Source of the DNA: Clostridia bacterium
Lineage (GTDB): Bacteria > Bacillota > Sulfobacillia > SLMV01
DNA length: 20,436 nt
NCBI GenBank assembly: GCA_007133365.1
Contig: SLMV01000180.1
Location: 1-20,436, forward strand
Direction of reading: 5' to 3'
Part shown: piece after piece, positions 7,432-14,726 of the stretch
Layout: each line of letters begins with the position of its first letter
How positions within the stretch are numbered: the first letter of the stretch is position 1
Translations under genes and position numbers: made by a program
The notes under the pieces: model-generated
Database searches by the model: none
What the model was told of the DNA's origin: nothing
The model's input: only the letters and a program-made list of their open reading frames with translations

Positions 7432-7894
7432 AGAAAATTCGACCAAGCAAAGTGAACTAAGGGAAGCGGGTGCAGTTTATCACACCGGCGAGAGGACGGA
7501 TGGCATCGAGCCTAGCACCCTCTCGTTATTTGTTGTTGGGGCAGCCGCCGGTGTGACGGCGCTTGTGACCGGTTTGTTTTTCTCAAGTTTCCTCGAGCAT
7601 CGGGGTGTGCTTCGGTTCACTACCGAGTTGGGGGAGATCCGTTTTACCGCCGAGGCGGTCAATGGAATCATTAAGGCGGCCTGTGAACCCGTGGTCGGCC
7701 TTTGTGATGTTCAGGCGGCCGCGAAGATCCGCCATGATTGTGTCATCATCGGGCTTCGCTTCGTGGTGGATTCGGATTATGATCTTAAGACGACGATGGC
7801 CGACGCCATTACGGCGCTGTATGAGGGCCTTCGGCGTCTTTTGCCTTCGGGCTCCACCCAGGTGGAGCTGGTGATCAACGAAATCATTTATTAG
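7403..7894 (+). CDS. AmaP-like membrane protein with Asp23-like domain
   Basis: A 163-residue protein: a polar N-terminal tail, one hydrophobic segment at about 40-64 (SLFVVGAAAGVTALVTGLFF), then a C-terminal Asp23-like domain (GEIRFTAEAVNGIIKAACEP, later RHDCVIIGLRFVVDSDYDL and VELVINEIIY). AmaP, the membrane anchor of Asp23 in staphylococci, has a membrane-segment-plus-Asp23-domain plan, but usually with two N-terminal membrane helices; this one shows only one. It follows the Asp23-family gene with a 29-bp overlap, supporting a partnership. Start GTG 7403 has GAGAGG at 7394-7399 with short spacing; ATG 7418 is an alternative without a clear site. Confidence 0.72.
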   Translation: MTKSLMKTLEENSTKQSELREAGAVYHTGERTDGIEPSTLSLFVVGAAAGVTALVTGLFFSSFLEHRGVLRFTTELGEIRFTAEAVNGIIKAACEPVVGLCDVQAAAKIRHDCVIIGLRFVVDSDYDLKTTMADAITALYEGLRRLLPSGSTQVELVINEIIY

Positions 7895-7909
7895 GAGTTG
7901 AGGGTTTTC

Positions 7910-8359
7910 GTGTCGAGAAGAAGGGCAAGAACGGCCGTGTTGGAAACGCTTTACCAGCTGGAGTCTCGGGATGAAGAAGTGTTTTCCAATTTCGAAATTT
8001 TGAGTATTTGTCGCGAGGCCATGGGACGCCACAACGTTTTCCAGCCGGATGCCGTCAAATTCGCCGAAACCCTGATCCAGGGGGTTTGGTGTCATAAAGA
8101 TTGTCTCAATACTACCATTTCCCAAACATCGAGGCGTTGGGCCATCAAGCGGATTGGCCGTATCGAGCGTGCCTTGATGCAAATGGCGCTATTTGAGATC
8201 AAGGGGATGGAGATCCCTCGAAGCGTTGCCATTAACGAAGCAGTGGAGCTCACCAAGGAGTATGTTTCCGAGCACGCGGCTTCGTTTGTTAACGGTATTC
8301 TCGGAGCACTCGTCGAAGAGCGGGACGAACTTCCACAGGATGGGGCGTCCGGCCCGTGA
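7910..8359 (+). CDS. nusB: transcription antitermination factor NusB
   Basis: NusB binds boxA RNA with NusE (S10) and takes part in processive antitermination at rRNA operons. The 149-residue product starts SRRRARTAVLETLYQLES, the arginine-rich family N-terminus that contacts RNA, and continues with the all-helical fold, including WAIKRIGRIERALMQMALFE, IPRSVAINEAVELTKEYVSE and ASFVNGILGAL. GTG 7910 gives the canonical N-terminus and follows GAGGG at 7900-7904; a TTG at 7898 would sit directly on its ribosome site. nusB between an Asp23-family gene and folD is typical Bacillota order, except that two oxidoreductase genes intervene here. Confidence 0.95.
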   Translation: MSRRRARTAVLETLYQLESRDEEVFSNFEILSICREAMGRHNVFQPDAVKFAETLIQGVWCHKDCLNTTISQTSRRWAIKRIGRIERALMQMALFEIKGMEIPRSVAINEAVELTKEYVSEHAASFVNGILGALVEERDELPQDGASGP

Positions 8360-8395
8360 ACGGATGGTCCGAAAATTAGAGGAAGAGGTGACTTG

Positions 8396-9256
8396 ATGTA
8401 TCGCATTATTAACAAACGGGACCTTACCGACATAACGAAGCTTTTTGAAGTTGACGCACCGCTGGTGGCCCGGCGCGCCCAGGCGGGGCATTTTGTGATG
8501 GTGCGGGTGGCCGAATGCGGGGAGCGCATTCCCATCACCATCGCCGATTACGATCGGGAAGCCGGCACCGTCACCATCGTGGTGCAGGAGGCGGGAAAGA
8601 CCTCCGCCTGGATCAATGCATTAGAAGAAGGGGACGAGTTCGTTGATTTCGTCGGGCCTTTGGGGCAGGTTGCTCCCATGGCCGATTCGGGTCACGTCGT
8701 CTTGCTCGGCGGCGGATTCGGGGTAGCGCCGATTCACCCCGTGGCGCGTGATCTAAAAGAAAAGGGCGTAGAAGTTACCTCCATCATTGGCGCCCGGAGC
8801 GAAGATCTGCTCATCTTTGAAGATGAGATGGCACGGGTTAGTGATCGCGTGTTGGTGGCGACCGACGATGGTTCGAAAGGAACCCACGGATTCGTCACCG
8901 ACGTGTTAGATGCCATGATTGAAGATGGCGAATCGATCGACGAAGTCATCGCCATCGGGCCGATGCCCATGATGGAAGCCACCGCGAAGGTGACGCGACC
9001 CCATGGTATTACGACCTGGGTCAGCATGGATCCCATTATGGTCGATGGCACCGGCATGTGCGGGGTGTGCCGCTTGACCGTGGGTGGCGAGATGAAGTTC
9101 GGGTGCGTAGACGGTCCCTTCTTTGACGGGCATCAAGTCGATTTCGAAGAAGCCCATAAACGGGTGAAGATGTACGAAAGCGAAGAACGAATCGCTTACG
9201 AGCGGTATCAAAATAACGAGAAAGTATGCCAACGTGGGGGTGGATGTGATGGCTGA
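8396..9256 (+). CDS. NfnA/SudB-like FAD/NAD-binding subunit of ferredoxin-NADP oxidoreductase
   Basis: A 286-residue ferredoxin-reductase-type protein, likely the small subunit of NADH-dependent reduced ferredoxin:NADP+ oxidoreductase (Nfn), a flavin-based bifurcating transhydrogenase. Visible parts: FAD-binding ERIPITIADYD, the NAD-binding glycine loop VLLGGGFGVAPIHP, and the [2Fe-2S] region D217-x4-C222-x2-C225-x11-C237. The first ligand position is Asp, as known for NfnA, rather than the Cys of PyrK, which favours Nfn/sulfide-dehydrogenase type over dihydroorotate dehydrogenase. A C-terminal CQRGGGCDG tail follows. ATG 8396 has GGAAGAGG at 8381-8388. Its end overlaps the large-subunit gene by 8 bp. 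Sulfide dehydrogenase SudB is the close alternative. Confidence 0.88.
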   Translation: MYRIINKRDLTDITKLFEVDAPLVARRAQAGHFVMVRVAECGERIPITIADYDREAGTVTIVVQEAGKTSAWINALEEGDEFVDFVGPLGQVAPMADSGHVVLLGGGFGVAPIHPVARDLKEKGVEVTSIIGARSEDLLIFEDEMARVSDRVLVATDDGSKGTHGFVTDVLDAMIEDGESIDEVIAIGPMPMMEATAKVTRPHGITTWVSMDPIMVDGTGMCGVCRLTVGGEMKFGCVDGPFFDGHQVDFEEAHKRVKMYESEERIAYERYQNNEKVCQRGGGCDG

Positions 9257-10661
9257 CCGAAAGGACGATCGTTGGGTGAAAACACCCATTGCGCAGCAAC
9301 CCGTTGAAGCCCGGATCAAGAATTTTAACGAGGTGGCGCTGGGCTATTCGGACGACGATATGAAGCGCGAGGCCGCTCGCTGCTTGAAGTGCAAAAATCC
9401 GAAATGCGAAGAAGGCTGCCCGGTCAACGTGCCGATTCGCGAGTTCATCGAACATTTACAAAACGACGACGTCGAAGCGGCGGTGCACAGCATTTTGTCC
9501 ACCAACAGCCTTCCGGCCATTTGCGGGCGGGTCTGTCCCCAGGAGGAGCAGTGTGAGTTGGTTTGCGTGCTTAGCAAACGGGGCGATCCGGTGGGAATCG
9601 GACGACTCGAGCGTTATGTGGCCGATTACGGCATCGAAAACAACATCGGTATGGAGACCGTCGGGGAGTCCAAGTCGCACAAGGTGGCCGTGGTGGGCTC
9701 GGGTCCGGCCGGGCTGACCGCTGCCGGAGATCTGGCCCGGATGGGTTATCAGGTCACCGTGTTTGAAGCGCTTCACGTCCCGGGCGGCGTTTTGATGTAT
9801 GGCATCCCGGAATTTCGCTTGCCGAAGGACCTGGTGCAGCGTGAAATCGCCAATCTGGAAGCGATGGGGGTTGAAATCCGGCCCAACGTGGTCGTGGGCG
9901 CCACCCTTACCATTGATGACCTTTTCGAAGAGGGCTATGCGGCCGTGTTCGTGGGCTCGGGTGCGGGATTGCCCAAGTTCGTCGGCATTCCCGGCGAGAA
10001 TTTGCTCGGCGTGTATTCCGCCAATGAGTTTCTCACCCGTATCAATCTGATGAAGGCATACCAGTTCCCCGAGTGTGACACCCCGGTCAAGATCGGGCGT
10101 TCCGTCGCGGTTATCGGGGCCGGGAACACTGCGATGGATTCCGCCCGTACCGCATTGCGCTCGGGCGCCGAGGAAGTCCACATCGTCTATCGCCGCAGTG
10201 ATCAAGAGATGACGGCACGGATCGAGGAGTATGAGCACGCCATTGCGGAGGGTATCCAGTTCCACTGGCTGACCAATCCGATCGAATTCCTCGGTGACGA
10301 AGATGGATGGCTCCGCGGGATGCGCTGCGTTCAGATGGAGTTGGGCGAACCGGATGCTTCCGGTCGCGCCCGCCCGGTGCCGATCGAAGGGTCCGAATTT
10401 GAAATGGACGTCGACACCGTGGTCCTCGCCTTGGGAACCAACCCCAATCCGTTGGTGCCGCGCTATACCCCCGGCCTGGAAACCGAATCCTGGGGCGGCA
10501 TCATCACCGAAGAGGAAACGGGTCACACCAAACGTGAAGGCGTGTTCGCAGGAGGCGACGTCGTCACCGGTGCGGCCACCGTTATTTTGGCAATGGGCGC
10601 GGGCAAACAAGCCGCGACGGCCATTGATGAATATATCCAAAAGAAGTATGGGAGCAAGTGA
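9249..10661 (+). CDS. NfnB/SudA-like (GltD-family) iron-sulfur flavoprotein subunit
   Basis: A 470-residue GltD-family protein, large subunit partner of the preceding gene. The N-terminal domain carries two Cys-rich motifs for [4Fe-4S] clusters: C45-x2-C48-x4-C53-x3-C57 and C92-x3-C96-x5-C102-x3-C106. It has an FAD dinucleotide fold (VVGSGPAG, 149-155), the MYGIPEFRLPK segment, an NADPH fold (VIGAGNTAMDSAR, 288-300) and a C-terminal GVFAGGDVVTGAATVILAMG FAD motif. In Nfn the large subunit bifurcates electrons from NADPH to NAD+ and ferredoxin, or runs in reverse. ATG 9249 with GGGGGTGG upstream is preferred to GTG 9234. Homologous stand-alone GltD or SudA remain possible, but the fused order small-large supports Nfn. 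Confidence 0.9.
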   Translation: MADRKDDRWVKTPIAQQPVEARIKNFNEVALGYSDDDMKREAARCLKCKNPKCEEGCPVNVPIREFIEHLQNDDVEAAVHSILSTNSLPAICGRVCPQEEQCELVCVLSKRGDPVGIGRLERYVADYGIENNIGMETVGESKSHKVAVVGSGPAGLTAAGDLARMGYQVTVFEALHVPGGVLMYGIPEFRLPKDLVQREIANLEAMGVEIRPNVVVGATLTIDDLFEEGYAAVFVGSGAGLPKFVGIPGENLLGVYSANEFLTRINLMKAYQFPECDTPVKIGRSVAVIGAGNTAMDSARTALRSGAEEVHIVYRRSDQEMTARIEEYEHAIAEGIQFHWLTNPIEFLGDEDGWLRGMRCVQMELGEPDASGRARPVPIEGSEFEMDVDTVVLALGTNPNPLVPRYTPGLETESWGGIITEEETGHTKREGVFAGGDVVTGAATVILAMGAGKQAATAIDEYIQKKYGSK

Positions 10662-10687
10662 CGAGAATCTCTGAAGGGAGAGATAGC

Positions 10688-11539
10688 ATGACAGCGGAGC
10701 TTATTGACGGCAAAGCCATTGCCAAGCAGCTCAGAAGAGATCTCAAACAGGAGGTCGACGAACTAAAAAGCGCGCATGGCATCACACCGGGATTGGCCGT
10801 GGTGCTCGTCGGCAGTGATCCGGCCTCGGAGGTTTACGTGCGAAACAAACACCGGGCGTGTGAAAAGGCGGGCATCATGACGCGCGACATCCGTTTGGAT
10901 GAAGACACGTCCCACGAAGAAGTGATGCAAGCGGTGCAACAACTCAATGACGATCCGCTGATTCATGGTATTCTCGTGCAGCTGCCGACGCCGGATCAAG
11001 TGGACGATGAGGCGATCATTAACGCCATCGATCCCAACAAGGACGTGGACGGTTTTCATCCCGTCAGCATGGGGCGGCTGCTTGCCGGCCAGCCGGGATT
11101 CGTTGCCTGCACGCCCAAGGGTATTATGCACATGCTCGATACTTTGGATATGGATCTTACGGGCAAAGAGGCGGTGGTGGTGGGCCGCAGCAATATCGTG
11201 GGTAAGCCACAAGCGCTTTTGCTGCTAGAGCGCCATTGCACGGTGACGATTTGTCATTCACGCACAAAGGACCTGGCAGCACATACGTCTCGCGCGGACA
11301 TTTTGGTGGCCGCTGCGGGTCGGGCCCATATGATTACCGCGGATATGATTAAACCCGGGGCGACCGTCATCGATGTGGGGATTAACCGTATGGAAGACGG
11401 GTCACTGGCGGGCGATGTCGATTTCGAAGGTGCCAAAGAGGTGGCCGGTGCCATTACCCCGGTGCCGGGTGGCGTCGGTCCCATGACCATTGCGACGCTG
11501 TTACGAAACACCGTCGATGCGGCCAAAGCAACGGCCTGA
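10688..11539 (+). CDS. folD: bifunctional methylenetetrahydrofolate dehydrogenase/cyclohydrolase
   Basis: FolD interconverts 5,10-methylene-THF and 10-formyl-THF, using NADP(H), for purine, thymidylate and formyl-Met synthesis. The 283-residue product keeps the active-site Tyr50 and Lys54 (EVYVRNKHRACEKAGI), GILVQLPTP, the aspartate in KDVDGFHP, the nucleotide-binding VVVGRSNIVGKP, and the C-terminal TPVPGGVGPMTIATLL. ATG 10688 is selected for AAGGGAG at 10674-10680 with 7-base spacing; the family N-terminus (AELIDGKAIA) begins there. It links to the NADPH-producing pair upstream only by position and cofactor; that is a suggestion. Confidence 0.97.
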   Translation: MTAELIDGKAIAKQLRRDLKQEVDELKSAHGITPGLAVVLVGSDPASEVYVRNKHRACEKAGIMTRDIRLDEDTSHEEVMQAVQQLNDDPLIHGILVQLPTPDQVDDEAIINAIDPNKDVDGFHPVSMGRLLAGQPGFVACTPKGIMHMLDTLDMDLTGKEAVVVGRSNIVGKPQALLLLERHCTVTICHSRTKDLAAHTSRADILVAAAGRAHMITADMIKPGATVIDVGINRMEDGSLAGDVDFEGAKEVAGAITPVPGGVGPMTIATLLRNTVDAAKATA

Positions 11540-11568
11540 TTGTTGGGACGCACCGGGAGGTGACGCTG

Positions 11569-12822
11569 GTGGCTCGGGAGGATACGGGTTTAAAGGTGTG
11601 GTCGGTATCGGAATTGACGGCCGAGGTCCGGGACGCGCTTTATGACCGGCCCTCCCTGCAGGCCGTGTGGGTGGCCGGAGAAGTATCCAATCTTCGGCGA
11701 CCTGCTTCGGGCCACGCTTACTTCACCCTAAAAGATGACGAGGCGGCCTTGAAATGCGTCCTCTTTCGCAGTCACGGCCGCCTGTTGGGTTTCGAACTGA
11801 AAGATGGCATGAACCTTCTCGCCTATGGTAATGTGGATGTCTACGAGAAGAATGGGGAATATCAGCTTTACGTGAAGACGGCCGAACCCACCGGAGTGGG
11901 TTCGTTGCATTTGGCGCTGGAGGCCCGACGTAAGAAGTTGGAAAAGGAAGGTCTCTTCGATCCCGCCCGAAAACGCCCACTGCCCAAGTTCCCAGAGAGG
12001 ATCGGGGTGGTGACCTCAAAGCATGGCGCCGCGTTACGCGATATCATTCAGGTGATCCGGCGGCGAAATCCGTTGTGCCATATTCGGGTTGCCCATGCCG
12101 CCGTACAAGGCGATCGTGCGCCGGCGGAATTGATCGAGGCCCTCGAAATGGTGGGGCAGCCTGAATGGGTGGACCTGGTAATCATTGGGCGTGGTGGCGG
12201 CAGCTTGGAGGATCTTTGGGCCTTCAATGATGAAAACCTGGTGCGGGCGGTGGCCGAATGCCCGGTGCCGGTGGTCGCGGCCGTCGGACACGAGACGGAT
12301 GTGAGCCTTTGCGATTTCGCGGCAGATGTCCGCGCACCCACGCCGTCGGCGGCAGCGGAACTGGTGGTGCCCGAAAGGGAGCGCTTGATCCGCGAGGTGC
12401 ATCAGATGTCGGAGGGGCTGGCGCGGCGACTCCAGACCCGTCTTGAGATGAGCCGAGAGCGGTTGCATGCGCTATTAAAACGCCGGAGCTTGCAGCGTCC
12501 CGAACGGATGGTCGAGGAACGCTGGCAGGACCTTGATGCCCTTCAAAGCCAACTGGTGCGAGGCATGCGACTTTGGTTGAAGGGACAGCGTCAGCAAGTG
12601 GATTCGATTCGCTCCCAACTGTTGGCGTATAGTCCGTGGGCCGTGCTCGAGCGTGGCTATAGTCTGGTCACCGATCCCGGGGGAGGTGTGATCACGTCGG
12701 CGGGCGCATTGTCCGAGGGCGATCACATTACGGTTCAGTTTTCCGAGGGGCGGATTAATGCCGAGGTGCTCGAAACCGATGGGGAAGGGGCGATGACACA
12801 AGATGACACCGGTAAATGCTGA
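11569..12822 (+). CDS. xseA: exodeoxyribonuclease VII large subunit
   Basis: Large subunit of ExoVII, which degrades single-stranded DNA from both ends in repair and recombination. The 417-residue protein has an N-terminal OB fold (VWVAGEVSNLRRPASGHAYF, then LKCVLFRS), the catalytic domain with IGVVTSKHGAALRDI, the IIGRGGGSLEDLWAFNDE segment, VAAVGHETDVSLCDFAADVR and APTPSAAAELVVP, a long helical region, and the C-terminal LERGYSLV with GDHITVQFSEG. GTG 11569 is chosen because GGGAGG at 11555-11560 lies 8 bases upstream; the in-frame GTG at 11560 overlaps that site. The gene overlaps xseB by 20 bp, as expected for co-translated subunits. Confidence 0.96.
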   Translation: MAREDTGLKVWSVSELTAEVRDALYDRPSLQAVWVAGEVSNLRRPASGHAYFTLKDDEAALKCVLFRSHGRLLGFELKDGMNLLAYGNVDVYEKNGEYQLYVKTAEPTGVGSLHLALEARRKKLEKEGLFDPARKRPLPKFPERIGVVTSKHGAALRDIIQVIRRRNPLCHIRVAHAAVQGDRAPAELIEALEMVGQPEWVDLVIIGRGGGSLEDLWAFNDENLVRAVAECPVPVVAAVGHETDVSLCDFAADVRAPTPSAAAELVVPERERLIREVHQMSEGLARRLQTRLEMSRERLHALLKRRSLQRPERMVEERWQDLDALQSQLVRGMRLWLKGQRQQVDSIRSQLLAYSPWAVLERGYSLVTDPGGGVITSAGALSEGDHITVQFSEGRINAEVLETDGEGAMTQDDTGKC

Positions 12823-13072
12823 TGGGTCGGATTCCCTAGAACACGGTGAGATGACCTTTGAAGACGCCATCGAACGATTGGAAACCATTGCCGACGCTTT
12901 GGATGCCGGTCAGGTATCCTTAGAAGAGTCGATTGCGCTATTTGAAGAAGGCATGGGTCTGGTCAAGCGTTGTAGCGAGCGCCTCAACCGGGCCGAAGGA
13001 AAGATTGAGGAATTGATCCGGGTTAATGAGGAAACCTTAAAAACCCAGCCGTTGGATGTTGACGTCGAATAA
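12803..13072 (+). CDS. xseB: exodeoxyribonuclease VII small subunit
   Basis: Small helical-hairpin subunit of ExoVII that binds the large subunit. The 89-residue protein contains MTFEDAIERLETIADALDAG, VSLEESIALFEEGMGLVKRC and LNRAEGKIEEL, the full family pattern. ATG 12803 overlaps the end of xseA and has GGAAGGGG at 12782-12789, somewhat distant. An internal ATG at 12851 would give a 73-residue protein of more usual length but has no separate ribosome site, so the exact start is uncertain. Confidence 0.93.
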   Translation: MTPVNADGSDSLEHGEMTFEDAIERLETIADALDAGQVSLEESIALFEEGMGLVKRCSERLNRAEGKIEELIRVNEETLKTQPLDVDVE

Positions 13073-13078
13073 TGGGTC

Positions 13079-13981
13079 ATGAATGGAGCATACGTCTTGG
13101 CATCAAAACCAATGCCCGATAGTCTGAAACGCCTTCAGCCCTATGTGGAGCGGGCGTTAAAATGCTGGTTGCCACCTGAAAATAAAGGGGATGACCTGGT
13201 CCGTGCTATGCACTACAGCGTTTTGGGGGGCGGAAAACGACTTCGGCCGATTTTAACGTTGCTGGCGTGCCAGGCCGTCTCGGGCAACGTCGAACCGGCG
13301 CTTCCGGCGGGTTGTGCCGTGGAGATGATTCACGCCTACTCACTCATTCACGATGATCTTCCGTGCATGGACGATGACGACCTCCGACGCGGGCGTCCCA
13401 CCACGCACAAGGTGTTCGGGGAGGCGATGGCGGTTTTGGCCGGGGATGCGCTTCAGACCCTGGCGTTTGCCATCCTTACCGATCCCAAAAATGGGTATCG
13501 CAACGAGCAATCGCTGGCAATGGCCCGGGAACTCGCACGAGCCGCCGGATACCGCGGGATGGTGGGGGGGCAGGCCAAGGATATCGGGAAAACGGCCCAC
13601 GACCTAGACACCCTGGCGCGCTTGCATCGGGAAAAAACCGGGGCGATATTCAAAGCAGCCGTTACGCTTGGTGCCATCGCCGCCGGTGCGTCCGATCGGG
13701 AGCGTAAGGCCCTCGCAGGCTATGCCGAGGCGTTCGGCTTGGCCTTTCAAATTATGGATGATGTCCTCGATGTGGTCGGGGACCCGGCAAAGATGGGGCG
13801 TTATAAGGGATCGGACGAAGCCGCGGGCCGGGCGACATATCCTGGCATGATTGGTGTTGAGGCATCCCGTCGTCGGGCCCAACAATCGGTCGAACAAGGC
13901 CGCGATGCGCTTATGTCCTTATCACAGCCGGCGGCGGAACTCGACGAACTTCTCACCTTTGTCCTTACCCGCGATACCTGA
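13079..13981 (+). CDS. ispA: polyprenyl (farnesyl-type) diphosphate synthase
   Basis: Condenses IPP with DMAPP/GPP to make farnesyl (or geranylgeranyl) diphosphate. The 300-residue product has GGGKRLRP at 50-57 (IPP binding), the first aspartate-rich motif D92-D93-LPCM-D98 followed by DDDLRRGRPTTHK, and the second motif FQIMDDVLDVVGD. The two-residue insertion in the first motif marks a bacterial type II farnesyl synthase; product length is still not certain from sequence. Start ATG 13079 lies 6 bases after the xseB stop without a clear purine tract; ATG 13112 is an alternative. It is the first isoprenoid gene of the operon, with dxs two loci downstream. Confidence 0.94.
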   Translation: MNGAYVLASKPMPDSLKRLQPYVERALKCWLPPENKGDDLVRAMHYSVLGGGKRLRPILTLLACQAVSGNVEPALPAGCAVEMIHAYSLIHDDLPCMDDDDLRRGRPTTHKVFGEAMAVLAGDALQTLAFAILTDPKNGYRNEQSLAMARELARAAGYRGMVGGQAKDIGKTAHDLDTLARLHREKTGAIFKAAVTLGAIAAGASDRERKALAGYAEAFGLAFQIMDDVLDVVGDPAKMGRYKGSDEAAGRATYPGMIGVEASRRRAQQSVEQGRDALMSLSQPAAELDELLTFVLTRDT

Positions 13982-14005
13982 TTCTGCTAGGGGTTATTCA
14001 ACATC

Positions 14006-14034
14006 TGGACACCCCACCTTTGCTTTGGTACTAT
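14006..14034 (+). promoter_or_regulatory. possible promoter for OLE RNA
   Basis: TGGACA (14006-14011), a 17-base spacer and TACTAT (14029-14034) preceded by TGG, an extended -10. Transcription would begin near 14041, about 50 bases before the terminal helix of the RNA. The -10 matches consensus at only 4 of 6 positions, so this is tentative; the RNA could instead be cut from the operon transcript. Confidence 0.4.
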
Positions 14035-14091
14035 ATGAATGCATCAGAATATCGAAAGTGTATCGACACGGACGATGATCATTGATATTTA

Positions 14092-14701
14092 GGGCGATTC
14101 TGAGATGGGGAGCAGTATCCTAGTCGATGTCGCGGTGTCTGAAAGCGGGCGTAAAAATCCGTTCTGGGCACATCGATGAAGCCTCTGGTGCTGGCTGCTG
14201 ACGCCCAGTTAGGAGTTGGTGCTGGAGGAAAGCAGGCTGGGAGGTCCCGCAATGGCATGCGGGGACACCTTCCTAGTCGGCGTGGAGGCCCAATCGCGTG
14301 GTGCAGGAGTCCTCGAACTTCGGCTACGGATTGGGATTAAACCTGTATGCGGGACGACTGTGTGCAGCGTAGCCTGCTCTGAGTGATGAAGGGTGAGGTG
14401 AGGCCAACCTGACGGATCTAAGGCCTAGATTCCCAGGTCTTTGCTCACTGAAACCTTCATTGCAAAAAGGGCTAGGACAACCGCGAATCGTTGAGGAAAA
14501 CTCCTAGGCTGTTCCATCGTGAGACCTATCGAGGATTGAAGTGTGTGCTCAGTGGTGATCCAGTTCCGGCCACGGCGACGGGTTGGGAGGCCGCTTAAAG
14601 GGAAACCGCTGATTGGCGACAATCAGTTCGGCCTCGGGAAAACCTGCTGGACCTTAAGCCACAGGCTTTACTCGATAGGTTTCCCCATCTCAGAACCGCC
14701 T
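14092..14701 (+). ncRNA. ole: OLE RNA (ornate, large, extremophilic RNA)
   Basis: No plausible gene lies between ispA and the next membrane protein gene, yet the stretch is highly structured. A 20-position helix closes it: 14092-14111 pairs with 14682-14701 (19 pairs, one A-C mismatch), giving 610 nt, the known OLE size. Inside are 14524-14533 with 14671-14680 (10 bp perfect), 14124-14130 with 14170-14176, 14289-14295 with 14329-14335, 14386-14397 with 14444-14460 (internal loop), 14587-14593 with 14629-14635, and 14609-14615 with 14620-14626 capped by a GCGA tetraloop. Known OLE RNAs lie between ispA and the OapA gene, upstream of dxs, in Bacillota. OLE forms a membrane ribonucleoprotein with OapA, OapB and OapC and affects tolerance to cold, short-chain alcohols and excess Mg2+. 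Identification rests on fold, size and context, not on a covariance search. Confidence 0.93.
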
Positions 14702-14726
14702 CTAAATCACCCCGAAGGGAGTCCTA

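Noticed and set aside
8396..9256. Dihydroorotate dehydrogenase electron-transfer subunit PyrK
   Set aside because: The iron-sulfur region has Asp in the first ligand position and the partner gene is GltD-like; no pyrD or other pyr gene is nearby.
9456..10640. Minus-strand frame of 394 codons opposite the nfnB-like gene
   Set aside because: It is the antisense shadow of a clear GltD-family gene; its translation is His/Arg/Gly-rich with no domain.
13990..14015. GGGGT/ACCCC hairpin after ispA as a terminator
   Set aside because: Only 5 bp with a 16-base loop and no T-run. It also overlaps the possible OLE promoter.
14092..14701. Riboswitch, group II intron or RNase P RNA as the identity of the large RNA
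   Set aside because: There is no domain V hairpin or intron-encoded protein, no RNase P core motif seen, and the size, terminal helix and ispA/oapA/dxs context all fit OLE.
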